From contig NZ_CADCVZ010000005.1 of the NCBI RefSeq assembly GCF_902806265.1, positions 1-64,000 on the forward strand: a DNA stretch of 64,000 bases. The letters run 5' to 3'. Under the pieces are notes generated by a model. The model was not told the DNA's origin, ran no database searches, and saw only the letters and a program-made list of their open reading frames with translations. The stretch comes from an uncultured Sphingomonas sp. (lineage in GTDB: Bacteria > Pseudomonadota > Alphaproteobacteria > Sphingomonadales > Sphingomonadaceae). The translations under genes were made by a program, and so were the position numbers. Below are positions 28,617 through 36,747 of the stretch, piece by piece. The number at the start of each line of letters is the position of its first letter. Positions within the stretch are counted from its first letter, which is position 1.

Positions 28617-29999
28617 GTGACCCTGACGATCGCGCTTGCCGCCGTTCTGGCGATTGCCGTCGCTTTCGCTTACCTGGGCCGCAGCAGGGCTCGGGGTATG
28701 CGCAGCGGTGGATCGCGCCTTAACAGCCTGCCGGCCTACCATGCCGGCTACGTCTTTCTATGGGCAGCCCTGCCTGCGCTGCTCGCCCTGGCGGCTTGGT
28801 CGCCGATCCAGAACCGATTGGTCGAGCAGGCAGTCCTTGCCAGTCCGGCTGGGCAGCAGCTGCCCGAGTTCGACATGGTGCGCGACACCATCCTGTCGGA
28901 AGCCTACGAGATCGCTGCGGGCCAGCGGGAAGCGGGGTTCAATCCGGAATCGACGGCGCTTGCGCCGGTCTACCGCGCAACACTGGCGCATTACGCCTGG
29001 ATCGGCGGGGGGCTCGCGATCCTGCTGGCGCTGGCTGGCGGTGCCTGGGCCCTGACCCGGGTGCATCCGGGCTTTCGCGCCCGCAGCGGCGTCGAGCGCT
29101 GGGTGATGGGCGCGCTGGTCGGGGCCTCGCTGATCGCCATTCTCACCACGCTTGGGATCGTGCTGTCCCTCCTTTTCGAGTCGCTGCGCTTCTTCTCCAT
29201 GGTATCGCCCTCGGAGTTCCTGTTCGGGACGCAGTGGTCGCCGCAGACCGCGCTGCGGGCCGACCAGGCCGGAAGTTCGGGTGCGTTCGGCTCCATTCCG
29301 CTGTTCTGGGGCACCATCTTCATCGGCGCGATTATCGCCATGATCGTGGCGATCCCGCTCGGCCTCATGAGCGCGATCTTTCTGACCCAATATGCGCCGG
29401 CCAAGCTGCGGTCGGTGCTCAAGCCGGCGCTGGAGATCCTCGCCGGGGTTCCGACGGTGGTGTATGGCTATTTCGCCGCGCTGACGGTCGCCCCACTGGT
29501 GCGCGATCTTGGCATTGCGCTCGGCATCGGCTCGGCTTCGTCCGAAAGCGCGCTGGCCGCCGGCCTAGTGATGGGCATCATGATCATCCCCCTGGTGTCC
29601 TCCATGGCCGACGACAGCATCGCCGCCGTTCCCCAGTCGATGCGCGACGGCAGCCTGGCGCTGGGCGCCACCCGGTCGGAGACGATCAAGAAGGTGGTGC
29701 TCCCGGCCGCCCTTCCCGGCGTGGTCGGCGGCGTTCTGCTGGCGGTCAGCCGGGCGATCGGCGAGACCATGATCGTGGTCATGGCCGCGGGGCTCGCCGC
29801 CAACCTGACGATCAATCCGTTCGACAGCGTGACTACCGTGACCACGCAGATCGTTCAGTTGCTCACGGGCGATCAGGAATTCGATAGTCCCAAGACGCTC
29901 GCCGCGTTTGCGCTCGGCTTGGTGCTGTTCCTCATCACGCTGGTCCTGAACCTTATCGCGCTGCGGGTGGTTCGCAGGTATCGGGAAGCTTATGAATAG
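28617..29999 (+). CDS. pstC: phosphate ABC transporter permease PstC
   Basis: A 460-aa inner-membrane permease starting at GTG. The C-terminal ~250 residues form the normal BPD permease core with the EAA-type loop (LGATRSETIKKVVLPAALPGVVGG) and GVPTVVYGYFAAL. The N-terminal ~200 residues add extra helices and a periplasmic loop, longer than the ~310-aa E. coli protein but usual for alphaproteobacteria. It overlaps the pstA start by 8 nt. Confidence 0.93.
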   Translation: MTLTIALAAVLAIAVAFAYLGRSRARGMRSGGSRLNSLPAYHAGYVFLWAALPALLALAAWSPIQNRLVEQAVLASPAGQQLPEFDMVRDTILSEAYEIAAGQREAGFNPESTALAPVYRATLAHYAWIGGGLAILLALAGGAWALTRVHPGFRARSGVERWVMGALVGASLIAILTTLGIVLSLLFESLRFFSMVSPSEFLFGTQWSPQTALRADQAGSSGAFGSIPLFWGTIFIGAIIAMIVAIPLGLMSAIFLTQYAPAKLRSVLKPALEILAGVPTVVYGYFAALTVAPLVRDLGIALGIGSASSESALAAGLVMGIMIIPLVSSMADDSIAAVPQSMRDGSLALGATRSETIKKVVLPAALPGVVGGVLLAVSRAIGETMIVVMAAGLAANLTINPFDSVTTVTTQIVQLLTGDQEFDSPKTLAAFALGLVLFLITLVLNLIALRVVRRYREAYE

Positions 30000-30888
30000 C
30001 GTTGCCCTCACGCGCTGGTCCGGCGAGGACGCGCAGCGCCGCGTGGCCAAGCGCTATGCCGCCGAACGCCGGTTCAAGCTGCTCGGCCTGCTCGCCGTCG
30101 GTATCAGCGTGGCGTTCCTCGTCTTCCTACTCGCCACCATGCTCGTCCGCGGAGTGGGGGGGCTGAGCGCGACGTTTCTCGCCGGGTCCGACTCGACCGA
30201 CCCGGCCATGGCGGGCGTTTGGGGCGCGCTCAAGGGCAGCTTTCTGACGATCCTGGTGACGATCGGTCTGGCCTTTCCAGTGGGGGTGCTGTCCGCCGTC
30301 TACCTGGAAGAGTTTGCACCGCGGAACCGCTGGACTGACCTTATCGAGGTCAGCATCAACAACCTTGCCGCGGTGCCGTCGATCATCTTCGGCCTGCTCG
30401 GGCTCGCGGTGTTCCTGAACGTGCTGCACCTGCCGCGCTCGGCCCCGCTGGTGGGCGGGCTGACGCTCGCGCTGATGACCATGCCGGTGATCGTGATCGC
30501 CGGGCGCAACGCGATCAAGTCGGTGCCCCCGTCGATCCGCGACGCGGCGCTGGGCGTTGGCGCATCCAAGATGCAGGTCGTGTTCCATCACGTACTGCCG
30601 CTCGCCCTGCCCGGCATCCTGACCGGCACTATCATCGGCATGGCCCGCGCGCTGGGCGAGACCGCGCCGCTGCTGATGATCGGCATGCGCGCCTTTATCG
30701 CCGCGCCGCCTCAGGGGATCAGCGACCCCGCAACGGTGCTGCCCGTCCAAATCTTCCTCTGGTCGGACGAGGTCAGCCGCGGCTTCGTCGAGAAGACCAG
30801 CGCCGCCATTATCGTGCTGCTCGTCTTCATGCTGCTGATGAACGGCCTCGCCATCTATCTCCGCAACCGCTTCGAGCGCCGCTGGTAG
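29992..30888 (+). CDS. pstA: phosphate ABC transporter permease PstA
   Basis: A 298-aa inner-membrane permease. After a charged N-terminus there are about six helices, with [19 protein letters not shown] and the coupling loop [25 protein letters not shown]. It pairs with PstC as the membrane channel and contacts PstB in the cytosol. It starts inside the pstC end (8-nt overlap) and stops 4 nt before pstB, so expression is tightly linked. Confidence 0.93.
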   Translation: MNSVALTRWSGEDAQRRVAKRYAAERRFKLLGLLAVGISVAFLVFLLATMLVRGVGGLSATFLAGSDSTDPAMAGVWGALKGSFLTILVTIGLAFPVGVLSAVYLEEFAPRNRWTDLIEVSINNLAAVPSIIFGLLGLAVFLNVLHLPRSAPLVGGLTLALMTMPVIVIAGRNAIKSVPPSIRDAALGVGASKMQVVFHHVLPLALPGILTGTIIGMARALGETAPLLMIGMRAFIAAPPQGISDPATVLPVQIFLWSDEVSRGFVEKTSAAIIVLLVFMLLMNGLAIYLRNRFERRW

Positions 30889-30892
30889 ACCC

Positions 30893-31867
30893 ATGACCAT
30901 GACCCAGGAAAAACAGCCGATCACCACCAACTCGGCGGTGCCCTTCCCGTCCACCGCCATCGCTGCCGACGCGGCGCGCGACGATGCGGGGATCGCCAAG
31001 GAGGATGCGGCCTGGACCGACCGGCCCGAACCGGCTGCGGGACCCGCGCCGATCACGGTCGAAACGCCCTCGCCCGAGCCGCAGGACACGGCCGAGCCTG
31101 CCGCCGGGCGCACGCCCAAGATGCGGGCCGACCGGGTCAGCGTCTTCTATGGCGACAAGCAGGCGCTCAAGGATGTATCGATCGAGGTGCACGACGATCG
31201 CGTGACCGCCTTCATCGGACCGTCCGGCTGCGGCAAGTCGACTTTCCTGCGCTGCCTCAACCGGATGAACGACACCATCGCCGGGGCGCGGGTCGCGGGC
31301 CAGATCGAGCTCGACGGCCACGACATCAACGCGCCCGACATGGACGTGGTGCAGCTCCGCGCCCGCGTGGGCATGGTGTTCCAGAAGCCCAACCCCTTTC
31401 CCAAATCGATCTACGAGAACGTCGCCTACGGCCCGCGCATCCACGGGCTCGCCCAGGGCAAGAGCGAGCTGGACGGCATCGTCGAGAAGTCGCTGCGGCG
31501 CGCCGGCCTGTGGGACGAGGTCAAGGATCGACTGCAGGAAAGCGGCACCGCCCTATCCGGCGGTCAGCAGCAGCGCTTGTGCATCGCCCGGGCGATCGCA
31601 GTCGATCCGGAGGTGATCCTGATGGACGAGCCGTGCTCGGCGCTCGACCCAATCGCCACCGCCAAGATCGAGGAGCTGATCCACGAACTGCGCGGGCGCT
31701 ACGCCATCGCCATCGTCACCCACAATATGCAGCAGGCTGCGCGCGTCTCTCAACGCACCGCCTTTTTCCACCTCGGCGAGCTGATCGAATACAACCGCAC
31801 CAGCGATATCTTCACCAACCCGCGCGAGCAGCGCACCCAAGATTACATCACCGGCCGCTACGGCTGA
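30893..31867 (+). CDS. pstB: phosphate ABC transporter ATP-binding protein PstB with N-terminal extension
   Basis: A 324-aa ATPase energising PstCA. Walker A is GPSGCGKST, the PstB signature is LRCLNRMND, the ABC signature is [10 protein letters not shown] and Walker B is [13 protein letters not shown]. The first ~76 residues are acidic and Pro/Ala-rich, an extension the ~255-aa family norm lacks. A start at the Met of [11 protein letters not shown] (31121) would give a typical length, but it has no visible Shine-Dalgarno. The reading frame upstream stays open from 4 nt after pstA, so the long form is kept here. Confidence 0.92.
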   Translation: MTMTQEKQPITTNSAVPFPSTAIAADAARDDAGIAKEDAAWTDRPEPAAGPAPITVETPSPEPQDTAEPAAGRTPKMRADRVSVFYGDKQALKDVSIEVHDDRVTAFIGPSGCGKSTFLRCLNRMNDTIAGARVAGQIELDGHDINAPDMDVVQLRARVGMVFQKPNPFPKSIYENVAYGPRIHGLAQGKSELDGIVEKSLRRAGLWDEVKDRLQESGTALSGGQQQRLCIARAIAVDPEVILMDEPCSALDPIATAKIEELIHELRGRYAIAIVTHNMQQAARVSQRTAFFHLGELIEYNRTSDIFTNPREQRTQDYITGRYG

Positions 31868-31883
31868 TCGGAGCTTCATACCC

Positions 31884-32579
31884 ATGGCGACCCAGGGACA
31901 TACGCTGAAGGCGTTCGACGAGGATCTCGACCGGCTGCGCGCGCTCATCAGCGAGATGGGCGGGCTGGCCGAGCACGCCATCGGCGAGGCGATGCGCTGC
32001 CTGGTCGACCGCGACGTCGACGGCGCGCACCGAGTGATCGAGGACGACAAGAAGCTCGACGCGCTGGAGATCGAAACGGAAAAGCGGGTGGTGCAGCTCA
32101 TCGCCCTGCGCGCGCCCATGGCCGGCGACCTCCGCGACGTCGTCGCGGCCCTCAAGATTTCGGGCGTGGTTGAGCGGATCGGCGATTATGCCAAGAACAT
32201 CTCCAAGCGCGTTGCCGTCCTCGAAGACGCCGGCAAGATCGAACCCTTGTCGTTGCTGCCCGAAATGGCTCGCATCGCTTCACAGATGGTGCACGAGGTG
32301 CTGAACGCGTTCGTCAATCGAGACGCGGAAGCCGCGCTCCGAGTGTGCGAGCGCGACAAGGCCGTTGACGATTTCTACGACAGCATCTTCCGCACCCTGC
32401 TTACGCACATGATGGAGGACACGCACTCCATTCGTCATGCCACCCACCTGCTGTTCGTCGCCAAGAACCTGGAGCGCGTCGGCGACCACGCCACCAACAT
32501 TGCCGAGATGGTCTACTACGCCGCAACCGGGCGCCACATGGGCGAGCGGGTCAAGGGCGCGGACTCAGTGGCGGCTTAA
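31884..32579 (+). CDS. phoU: phosphate transport system regulator PhoU
   Basis: A 231-aa all-helical protein with two PhoU repeats. Metal-binding acidic motifs occur in each (DDKKLDALEIETEKRVVQL and ERDKAVDDFYDSIFRTLL), and both repeats include the KNLERVGDHATNIAE-like segment. It links the Pst transporter to PhoR, holding the kinase off when phosphate is abundant. It lies 16 nt after pstB and before phoB. Confidence 0.94.
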   Translation: MATQGHTLKAFDEDLDRLRALISEMGGLAEHAIGEAMRCLVDRDVDGAHRVIEDDKKLDALEIETEKRVVQLIALRAPMAGDLRDVVAALKISGVVERIGDYAKNISKRVAVLEDAGKIEPLSLLPEMARIASQMVHEVLNAFVNRDAEAALRVCERDKAVDDFYDSIFRTLLTHMMEDTHSIRHATHLLFVAKNLERVGDHATNIAEMVYYAATGRHMGERVKGADSVAA

Positions 32580-32653
32580 GCTGCGCCGGGGCCATCCTTT
32601 GCTCGTCCTGCGCGAAGCGCGAGCGTGAAGTCCAAGGGCGAGCGAGGAAAGCC

Positions 32654-33343
32654 GTGACCAACCGCCACCTTCTGCTGGTCGAGGACGACCGGCCGCTCGC
32701 CGATCTCATCAGCTTCCACTTCGAGCGGGCCGGCTATAACATCACCCGCACCGGCGATGGAGAGGAAGCGCTGATCCTGGCCGACGAGGTCAAGCCCGAC
32801 CTGGTGCTGCTCGACTGGATGATCGAGGGCGTCAGCGGCATCGAAGTCTGCCGCCGCCTGCGCCGCCGTCCGGCCACGGCCAACCTGCCGATCGTCATGC
32901 TCACCGCCCGCGGCGAAGAAGCGGATCGCATCCGCGGGCTGGAGACGGGCGCCGACGATTATGTCACCAAGCCGTTCAGCCCGAAGGAACTCGTCGCCCG
33001 CGCGGGTGCCGTGCTGCGCCGGGTCCGGCCAGCCCTGGCCGCCGAGACGCTCGAGTACGCTGGGCTGGAGATGGACCTTGCGGGGCATCGGGTGCGCCGC
33101 AGTGGCCGCCCGGTGCAGCTCGGACCGACCGAGTACCGGCTGCTGCGCCACTTTCTGGAGAACCCGGGCCGAGTCTTCTCGCGGCAGCAACTCTTGGAGA
33201 CCGTCTGGCCGCACAGCGAGGAGATCGAGCTGCGCACGGTGGACGTGCACATCCGTCGGCTGCGCCTGGCGATCGGCGAACCCGACCTGATCCGGACGGT
33301 CCGCAGCGCGGGCTATGCGCTTGACGCCGACGGCTTGAGCTAA
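32654..33343 (+). CDS. phoB: phosphate regulon response regulator PhoB
   Basis: A 229-aa OmpR-family regulator starting at a GTG after GAGGAAAG. The receiver domain has LVEDD, the phosphorylated Asp in LVLLDWMIEG and the Lys in VTKPFSPKEL. The winged-helix domain ends with LRTVDVHIRRLRLAIGE...IRTVRSAGYALD. PhoR phosphorylates it under phosphate starvation, and it should bind the box before pstS. It closes the pho cluster. Confidence 0.92.
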   Translation: MTNRHLLLVEDDRPLADLISFHFERAGYNITRTGDGEEALILADEVKPDLVLLDWMIEGVSGIEVCRRLRRRPATANLPIVMLTARGEEADRIRGLETGADDYVTKPFSPKELVARAGAVLRRVRPALAAETLEYAGLEMDLAGHRVRRSGRPVQLGPTEYRLLRHFLENPGRVFSRQQLLETVWPHSEEIELRTVDVHIRRLRLAIGEPDLIRTVRSAGYALDADGLS

Positions 33344-33355
33344 GCAAAGGGCGGC

Positions 33356-34099
33356 ATGTCCCGCCGCAAGAAGTCGCACCAGTCCCACGGCACCGCCAAC
33401 CGCCCGCGCTTCTGGGGCAAGCATGCGGTGGCGGCGGCGCTGGACAACCCGGAACGACGGGTGCTGAAAGCCTGGGCGACGCAGGAAGCGGCCGAGTTCA
33501 TGCAGTTCCCGGCCGACCTGCCCGTGACCATGGCAGAGGCGCCGGACCTCGGCCGCCTCGTGCCGGGCGACGCGCCGCATCAGGGCGTGGTCGTGGAGGT
33601 CGAGCCGCTGGAGGACGTCTGGCTCGGCGACCTGCTCGCCCAGGCGGACGAGCGGGCGGCGCTGCTGGTACTCGATCAGGTCACGGACCCGCACAATGTC
33701 GGGGCGATCCTGCGCTCGGCCGCTGCCTTCGGCGCGCTGGGCATCGTTACTCAGGACCGTCACTCGCCACCTGAGAGCGGCGCGCTGGCCAAGGCCGCGT
33801 CGGGCGCGCTGGAGCGGGTGCCATGGGCGCGGGTCGTCAATCTAGCTCGCGCTCTGGACGAGATCGCCGAAGCGGGTTTCTGGCGCATCGGCCTGGCCGG
33901 CGAGGCCGACAGCGACCTCAAGGATGCGCTGGGGCCGGCCAAGGTAGCGCTGGTGCTGGGCGCGGAAGGGCCGGGCATGCGGCAGAACACGCGCGAACAT
34001 TGCGACGCGCTTGCCCGCCTGCCGATCAGCGATGCGGTGGAAAGCCTCAACGTGTCAAACGCGGCGGCGGTAGCCCTCTATGCCGCGAGCGTAGCCTGA
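33356..34099 (+). CDS. rlmB: 23S rRNA (guanosine-2251-2'-O)-methyltransferase, TrmH/SpoU family
   Basis: A 247-aa SPOUT methyltransferase. The C-terminal motifs are complete: motif 1 DPHNVGAILRSAAAFG, motif 2 LVLGAEGPGM and motif 3 PISDAVESLNVSNAAAVALY. A basic N-terminus (MSRRKKSHQSHG) and the substrate-binding domain precede them. RlmB is the best specific call, but other TrmH-type targets are not excluded. It starts 12 nt after phoB and its stop shares one base with the next start. Confidence 0.9.
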   Translation: MSRRKKSHQSHGTANRPRFWGKHAVAAALDNPERRVLKAWATQEAAEFMQFPADLPVTMAEAPDLGRLVPGDAPHQGVVVEVEPLEDVWLGDLLAQADERAALLVLDQVTDPHNVGAILRSAAAFGALGIVTQDRHSPPESGALAKAASGALERVPWARVVNLARALDEIAEAGFWRIGLAGEADSDLKDALGPAKVALVLGAEGPGMRQNTREHCDALARLPISDAVESLNVSNAAAVALYAASVA

Positions 34100-34722
34100 T
34101 GGTCCGCACGCGCGACAGCCTCGACGCCGGCCTTGCTCACCTCCAGGCCGCCGAGCCCGCCTTCGCCGCGGTGCTCGACCGCCACGGCCATCCCGAGCCG
34201 CGCAACAGCGAGCCGGGCGCCGCGACCCTGATGCGGACCATCGTCGGGCAGCAGGTCAGCGTCGCCGCCGCGAGGTCCATGTGGAGCAAGCTGGAAGCCG
34301 CCTACGGCTCGCCGCCGGATCTCGGCCGCGTCTTGCTGGCGAGCGACGAGGAGCTGCGCGCGCTCGGCCAATCCCGGCAAAAGGCCGGCTACCTCCGATC
34401 GCTCGCGCAGCTGATCGTCTCGGGCGAGCTCGACCTCGACAAGCTACCCGACGACGACGAGGAAGCGGTGGCACTGCTCACCCGGATCAAGGGCATCGGC
34501 CGCTGGTCCGCGGAGATCTACCTGCTGTTCGCGGAAGGCCGCGCCGATGTCTGGCCCGCGGGCGATCTTGCTGTGCAGGTGGAGGTCGGTCGGCTGCTCG
34601 GCCTCGAGGCCAAGCCGAGCGAAAAGGCGCTGCGTGAACTGGCCGAGCCCTGGCGCCCGCACCGCGGCGCCGCCGCCGTGCTCGCCTGGCACAGCTACAA
34701 TTCGGTGGGAACGGCGCTTTAG
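34099..34722 (+). CDS. DNA-3-methyladenine glycosylase II, AlkA-like HhH-GPD
   Basis: A 207-aa base-excision enzyme. The helix-hairpin-helix is ALLTRIKGIGRWSAEIYLLF and the catalytic Asp follows in VWPAGDLAVQ, the HhH-GPD arrangement of AlkA and yeast MAG1. It should remove alkylated bases such as 3-methyladenine. It lacks the N-terminal domain of E. coli AlkA, so it is the short, MAG-like type. It overlaps the rlmB stop by one base and the convergent gene by 4 nt. Confidence 0.9.
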   Translation: MVRTRDSLDAGLAHLQAAEPAFAAVLDRHGHPEPRNSEPGAATLMRTIVGQQVSVAAARSMWSKLEAAYGSPPDLGRVLLASDEELRALGQSRQKAGYLRSLAQLIVSGELDLDKLPDDDEEAVALLTRIKGIGRWSAEIYLLFAEGRADVWPAGDLAVQVEVGRLLGLEAKPSEKALRELAEPWRPHRGAAAVLAWHSYNSVGTAL

Positions 34723-35972
34723 CGGCGCACGCCGCCGGGTAGCGATCGCGCGACCATCCCGCGGAACTCGCGCGGACCCGGATCGGTGCGCAACGGCCCG
34801 AGCTTCTCACTGTCAGCCGCTCCGCGCCCGATCAGATACGCCCTGGAGGTGCGACCCATGCTGTTGCCGGCGCGGTAGACGACGTTTAGCGCTACCAGCG
34901 GAACCAGCACCCGGCCCTCGCCGGCGGCATATTCGCGGAACGCTGTCCGGGGCATCCGCACCACCGTCTGCAACACGGCTTGGTCGAGCGGCGCGATCAT
35001 CTCGGCCGCCTGCGGCTGCGGGTCGGGCCGGGCGAAGAAGGTGGCGAGCTCGCGATCCTGATCGGGCCCGGCGTTCAGGGGCAGGACCTCCACGCCCACC
35101 TGCCGGGCAGGCACGCTGCCGCTATTGGCAACCACCAGCTGCAGATGGAGCTGGAGCTCTTCCTCCGTCAGCGCGGCGGCCGCGACTTGCACCTCTAGGT
35201 CCAGCCATGGCCGCAGCCGCGTCGACACGATGCCTACGCCCTTGGGATGGCTAAGCGCGAGGGCCGGTGCGGGCTGCGCGGAGGGCGCCGCAGCCCGAGG
35301 TGCGGCGGGCCGCGGCTCCGGACGGGGCGCGGGCGGTGCCGGAGCAGCGCCGGCAAAGGCCAAGGCGCCGTCCTCAAGCTGACCATCCGAGCCCGTGCGC
35401 CGCCGGCTCCACAGGAACAAGCCGCCGGCAATCACCACTGCAAAGGCGAGCAGCCACGGCCACATGGAAGCGCCGTTTTCTTCGCTGACCGGCGGTGGCA
35501 GAGCCGGCACGGCCGGCCCGCTAGGTGGCGTACCAAAGCCCGGCGAGTTGAAGTCAAAGGATGCGGACGGCGCCGGAGTTGGTGGCGGCAGCGCGAGCGA
35601 GGTGGTCGGGGCAGCTGCGGTCGCAGGCGCGGACCCGGACGCGGGCGCGCTGCCAGCCGGCGCGCGCTCCGCCACGCCCTCCCGTTCAGTGGGCGAGTTG
35701 GTGACCGGCGTAGGCGTCCGGCGCGCGACCGCGGGACGATCGGGGCTGGTGACCGGAGCGCTCTGCTGCGGCGGAGGTTGCTCGGCCGGCTCGGTCCGCT
35801 GAGTGTTTGATCCGCCCAGCGAAAAGTCGCGCAGCTGCTCGGGACCGACGGTGCCTTCGCGCGGCGGTGGCGGCGGCGCGACCACATTGCTCTGAGCGGA
35901 CGCGGGCGCCTCGGCCGACGCGACCAGCGCGCCGACAAGCAGCAGAACAGGCAAGCGAAATCCGCAAAACAC
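34719..35972 (-). CDS. proline-rich single-pass membrane protein, hypothetical
   Basis: About 417 aa if started at GTG 35972, just before a signal-like segment (LPVLLLVGALVASAEAPASAQ); the track's ATG at 36089 would add 39 residues. A long Pro/Ala/Ser/Thr-rich low-complexity region follows, then one membrane helix (WPWLLAFAVVIAGGLFLW), a second Pro/Ala-rich linker, and a folded C-terminal domain of about 170 residues (LRPWLDLEVQVAAAAL...LQLVVANSGSVPARQVGVEVLPL) that looks like a beta-sandwich. I do not recognise a function. Such proteins occur in sphingomonads as conserved hypotheticals. Confidence 0.65.
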   Translation of the reverse strand: MFCGFRLPVLLLVGALVASAEAPASAQSNVVAPPPPPREGTVGPEQLRDFSLGGSNTQRTEPAEQPPPQQSAPVTSPDRPAVARRTPTPVTNSPTEREGVAERAPAGSAPASGSAPATAAAPTTSLALPPPTPAPSASFDFNSPGFGTPPSGPAVPALPPPVSEENGASMWPWLLAFAVVIAGGLFLWSRRRTGSDGQLEDGALAFAGAAPAPPAPRPEPRPAAPRAAAPSAQPAPALALSHPKGVGIVSTRLRPWLDLEVQVAAAALTEEELQLHLQLVVANSGSVPARQVGVEVLPLNAGPDQDRELATFFARPDPQPQAAEMIAPLDQAVLQTVVRMPRTAFREYAAGEGRVLVPLVALNVVYRAGNSMGRTSRAYLIGRGAADSEKLGPLRTDPGPREFRGMVARSLPGGVRR

Positions 35973-36137
35973 TGACGGTGATCGAACCTCGTTAGAGCCG
36001 GCGGGCCATTGAAGCGCTGCCGCGCGGCGCCTGAACCCAGCCTGTGTCAGCCGCGCCTCATGCCCTGCCGAGCGCAGAGGCACAAGCATCTCGTGCCATG
36101 CCCAGCGCGGCGCGCAATCGGTTGGGCGAATTGGCGC

Positions 36138-36659
36138 TTAACTCAAACGGAGCCCCGCCGCATAACGCACCGCCTTTTCTGCGTAATGTGCGGCGGAGGC
36201 CTGCAGCACCGCCACTTCCCGTTCATTCAGCTGCCGCGCGATCCGCGCTGGTGCACCGACGATCAGCATGCCGGGCTCGAACGTCTTGCCCTCCGTCACC
36301 AGCGCGCCGGCGCCGACGATGCAGCCGGGTCCGACCAGCGCGCCGTTCAGCACCCGCGCGCCCATGCCGATCAGGGCTCCGTCCCCAACCGTGCAGCCGT
36401 GCAGTGTCGCCTGGTGCCCGATGGTCACCCGGCTCCCGATCACCAGCGGCGCATGCGGGTCGGAGTGGCACACGGACCCGTCCTGGATGTTGCTTTCCTC
36501 GCCCACGATGATTGGCGTGTTGTCCGCGCGGATCACCGCCCCGAACCAGACGCTGGTCCGCGCGCCCAGGCGAACGTCGCCGATCAGGTCGGCAGACGGC
36601 GCGGCCCAAGCTCCCGCGGCCAGCACAGGCTCGCGGCCTTCCCAATGATACAACGGCAT
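36138..36659 (-). CDS. gamma carbonic anhydrase family protein
   Basis: A 173-aa left-handed beta-helix protein built of hexapeptide repeats. Three Zn-ligand histidines are in place (VCHSD, then IGHQATLHG), and the order of RADN...[12 protein letters not shown] matches the Cam/CamH-like and YrdA families. It may hydrate CO2 or act as a related Zn enzyme. The start [11 protein letters not shown] at 36659 is chosen over the track's longer frame, which is low-quality leader. Confidence 0.9.
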   Translation of the reverse strand: MPLYHWEGREPVLAAGAWAAPSADLIGDVRLGARTSVWFGAVIRADNTPIIVGEESNIQDGSVCHSDPHAPLVIGSRVTIGHQATLHGCTVGDGALIGMGARVLNGALVGPGCIVGAGALVTEGKTFEPGMLIVGAPARIARQLNEREVAVLQASAAHYAEKAVRYAAGLRLS

Positions 36660-36747
36660 GGCCGCGAGCGTAGCGGTCACCCTGTCCCCATGTCGATGAA
36701 CTTGTGCTTTGCGTGCGGGATTTCTCCCGCTAGCCAAGTGTTCCAGC

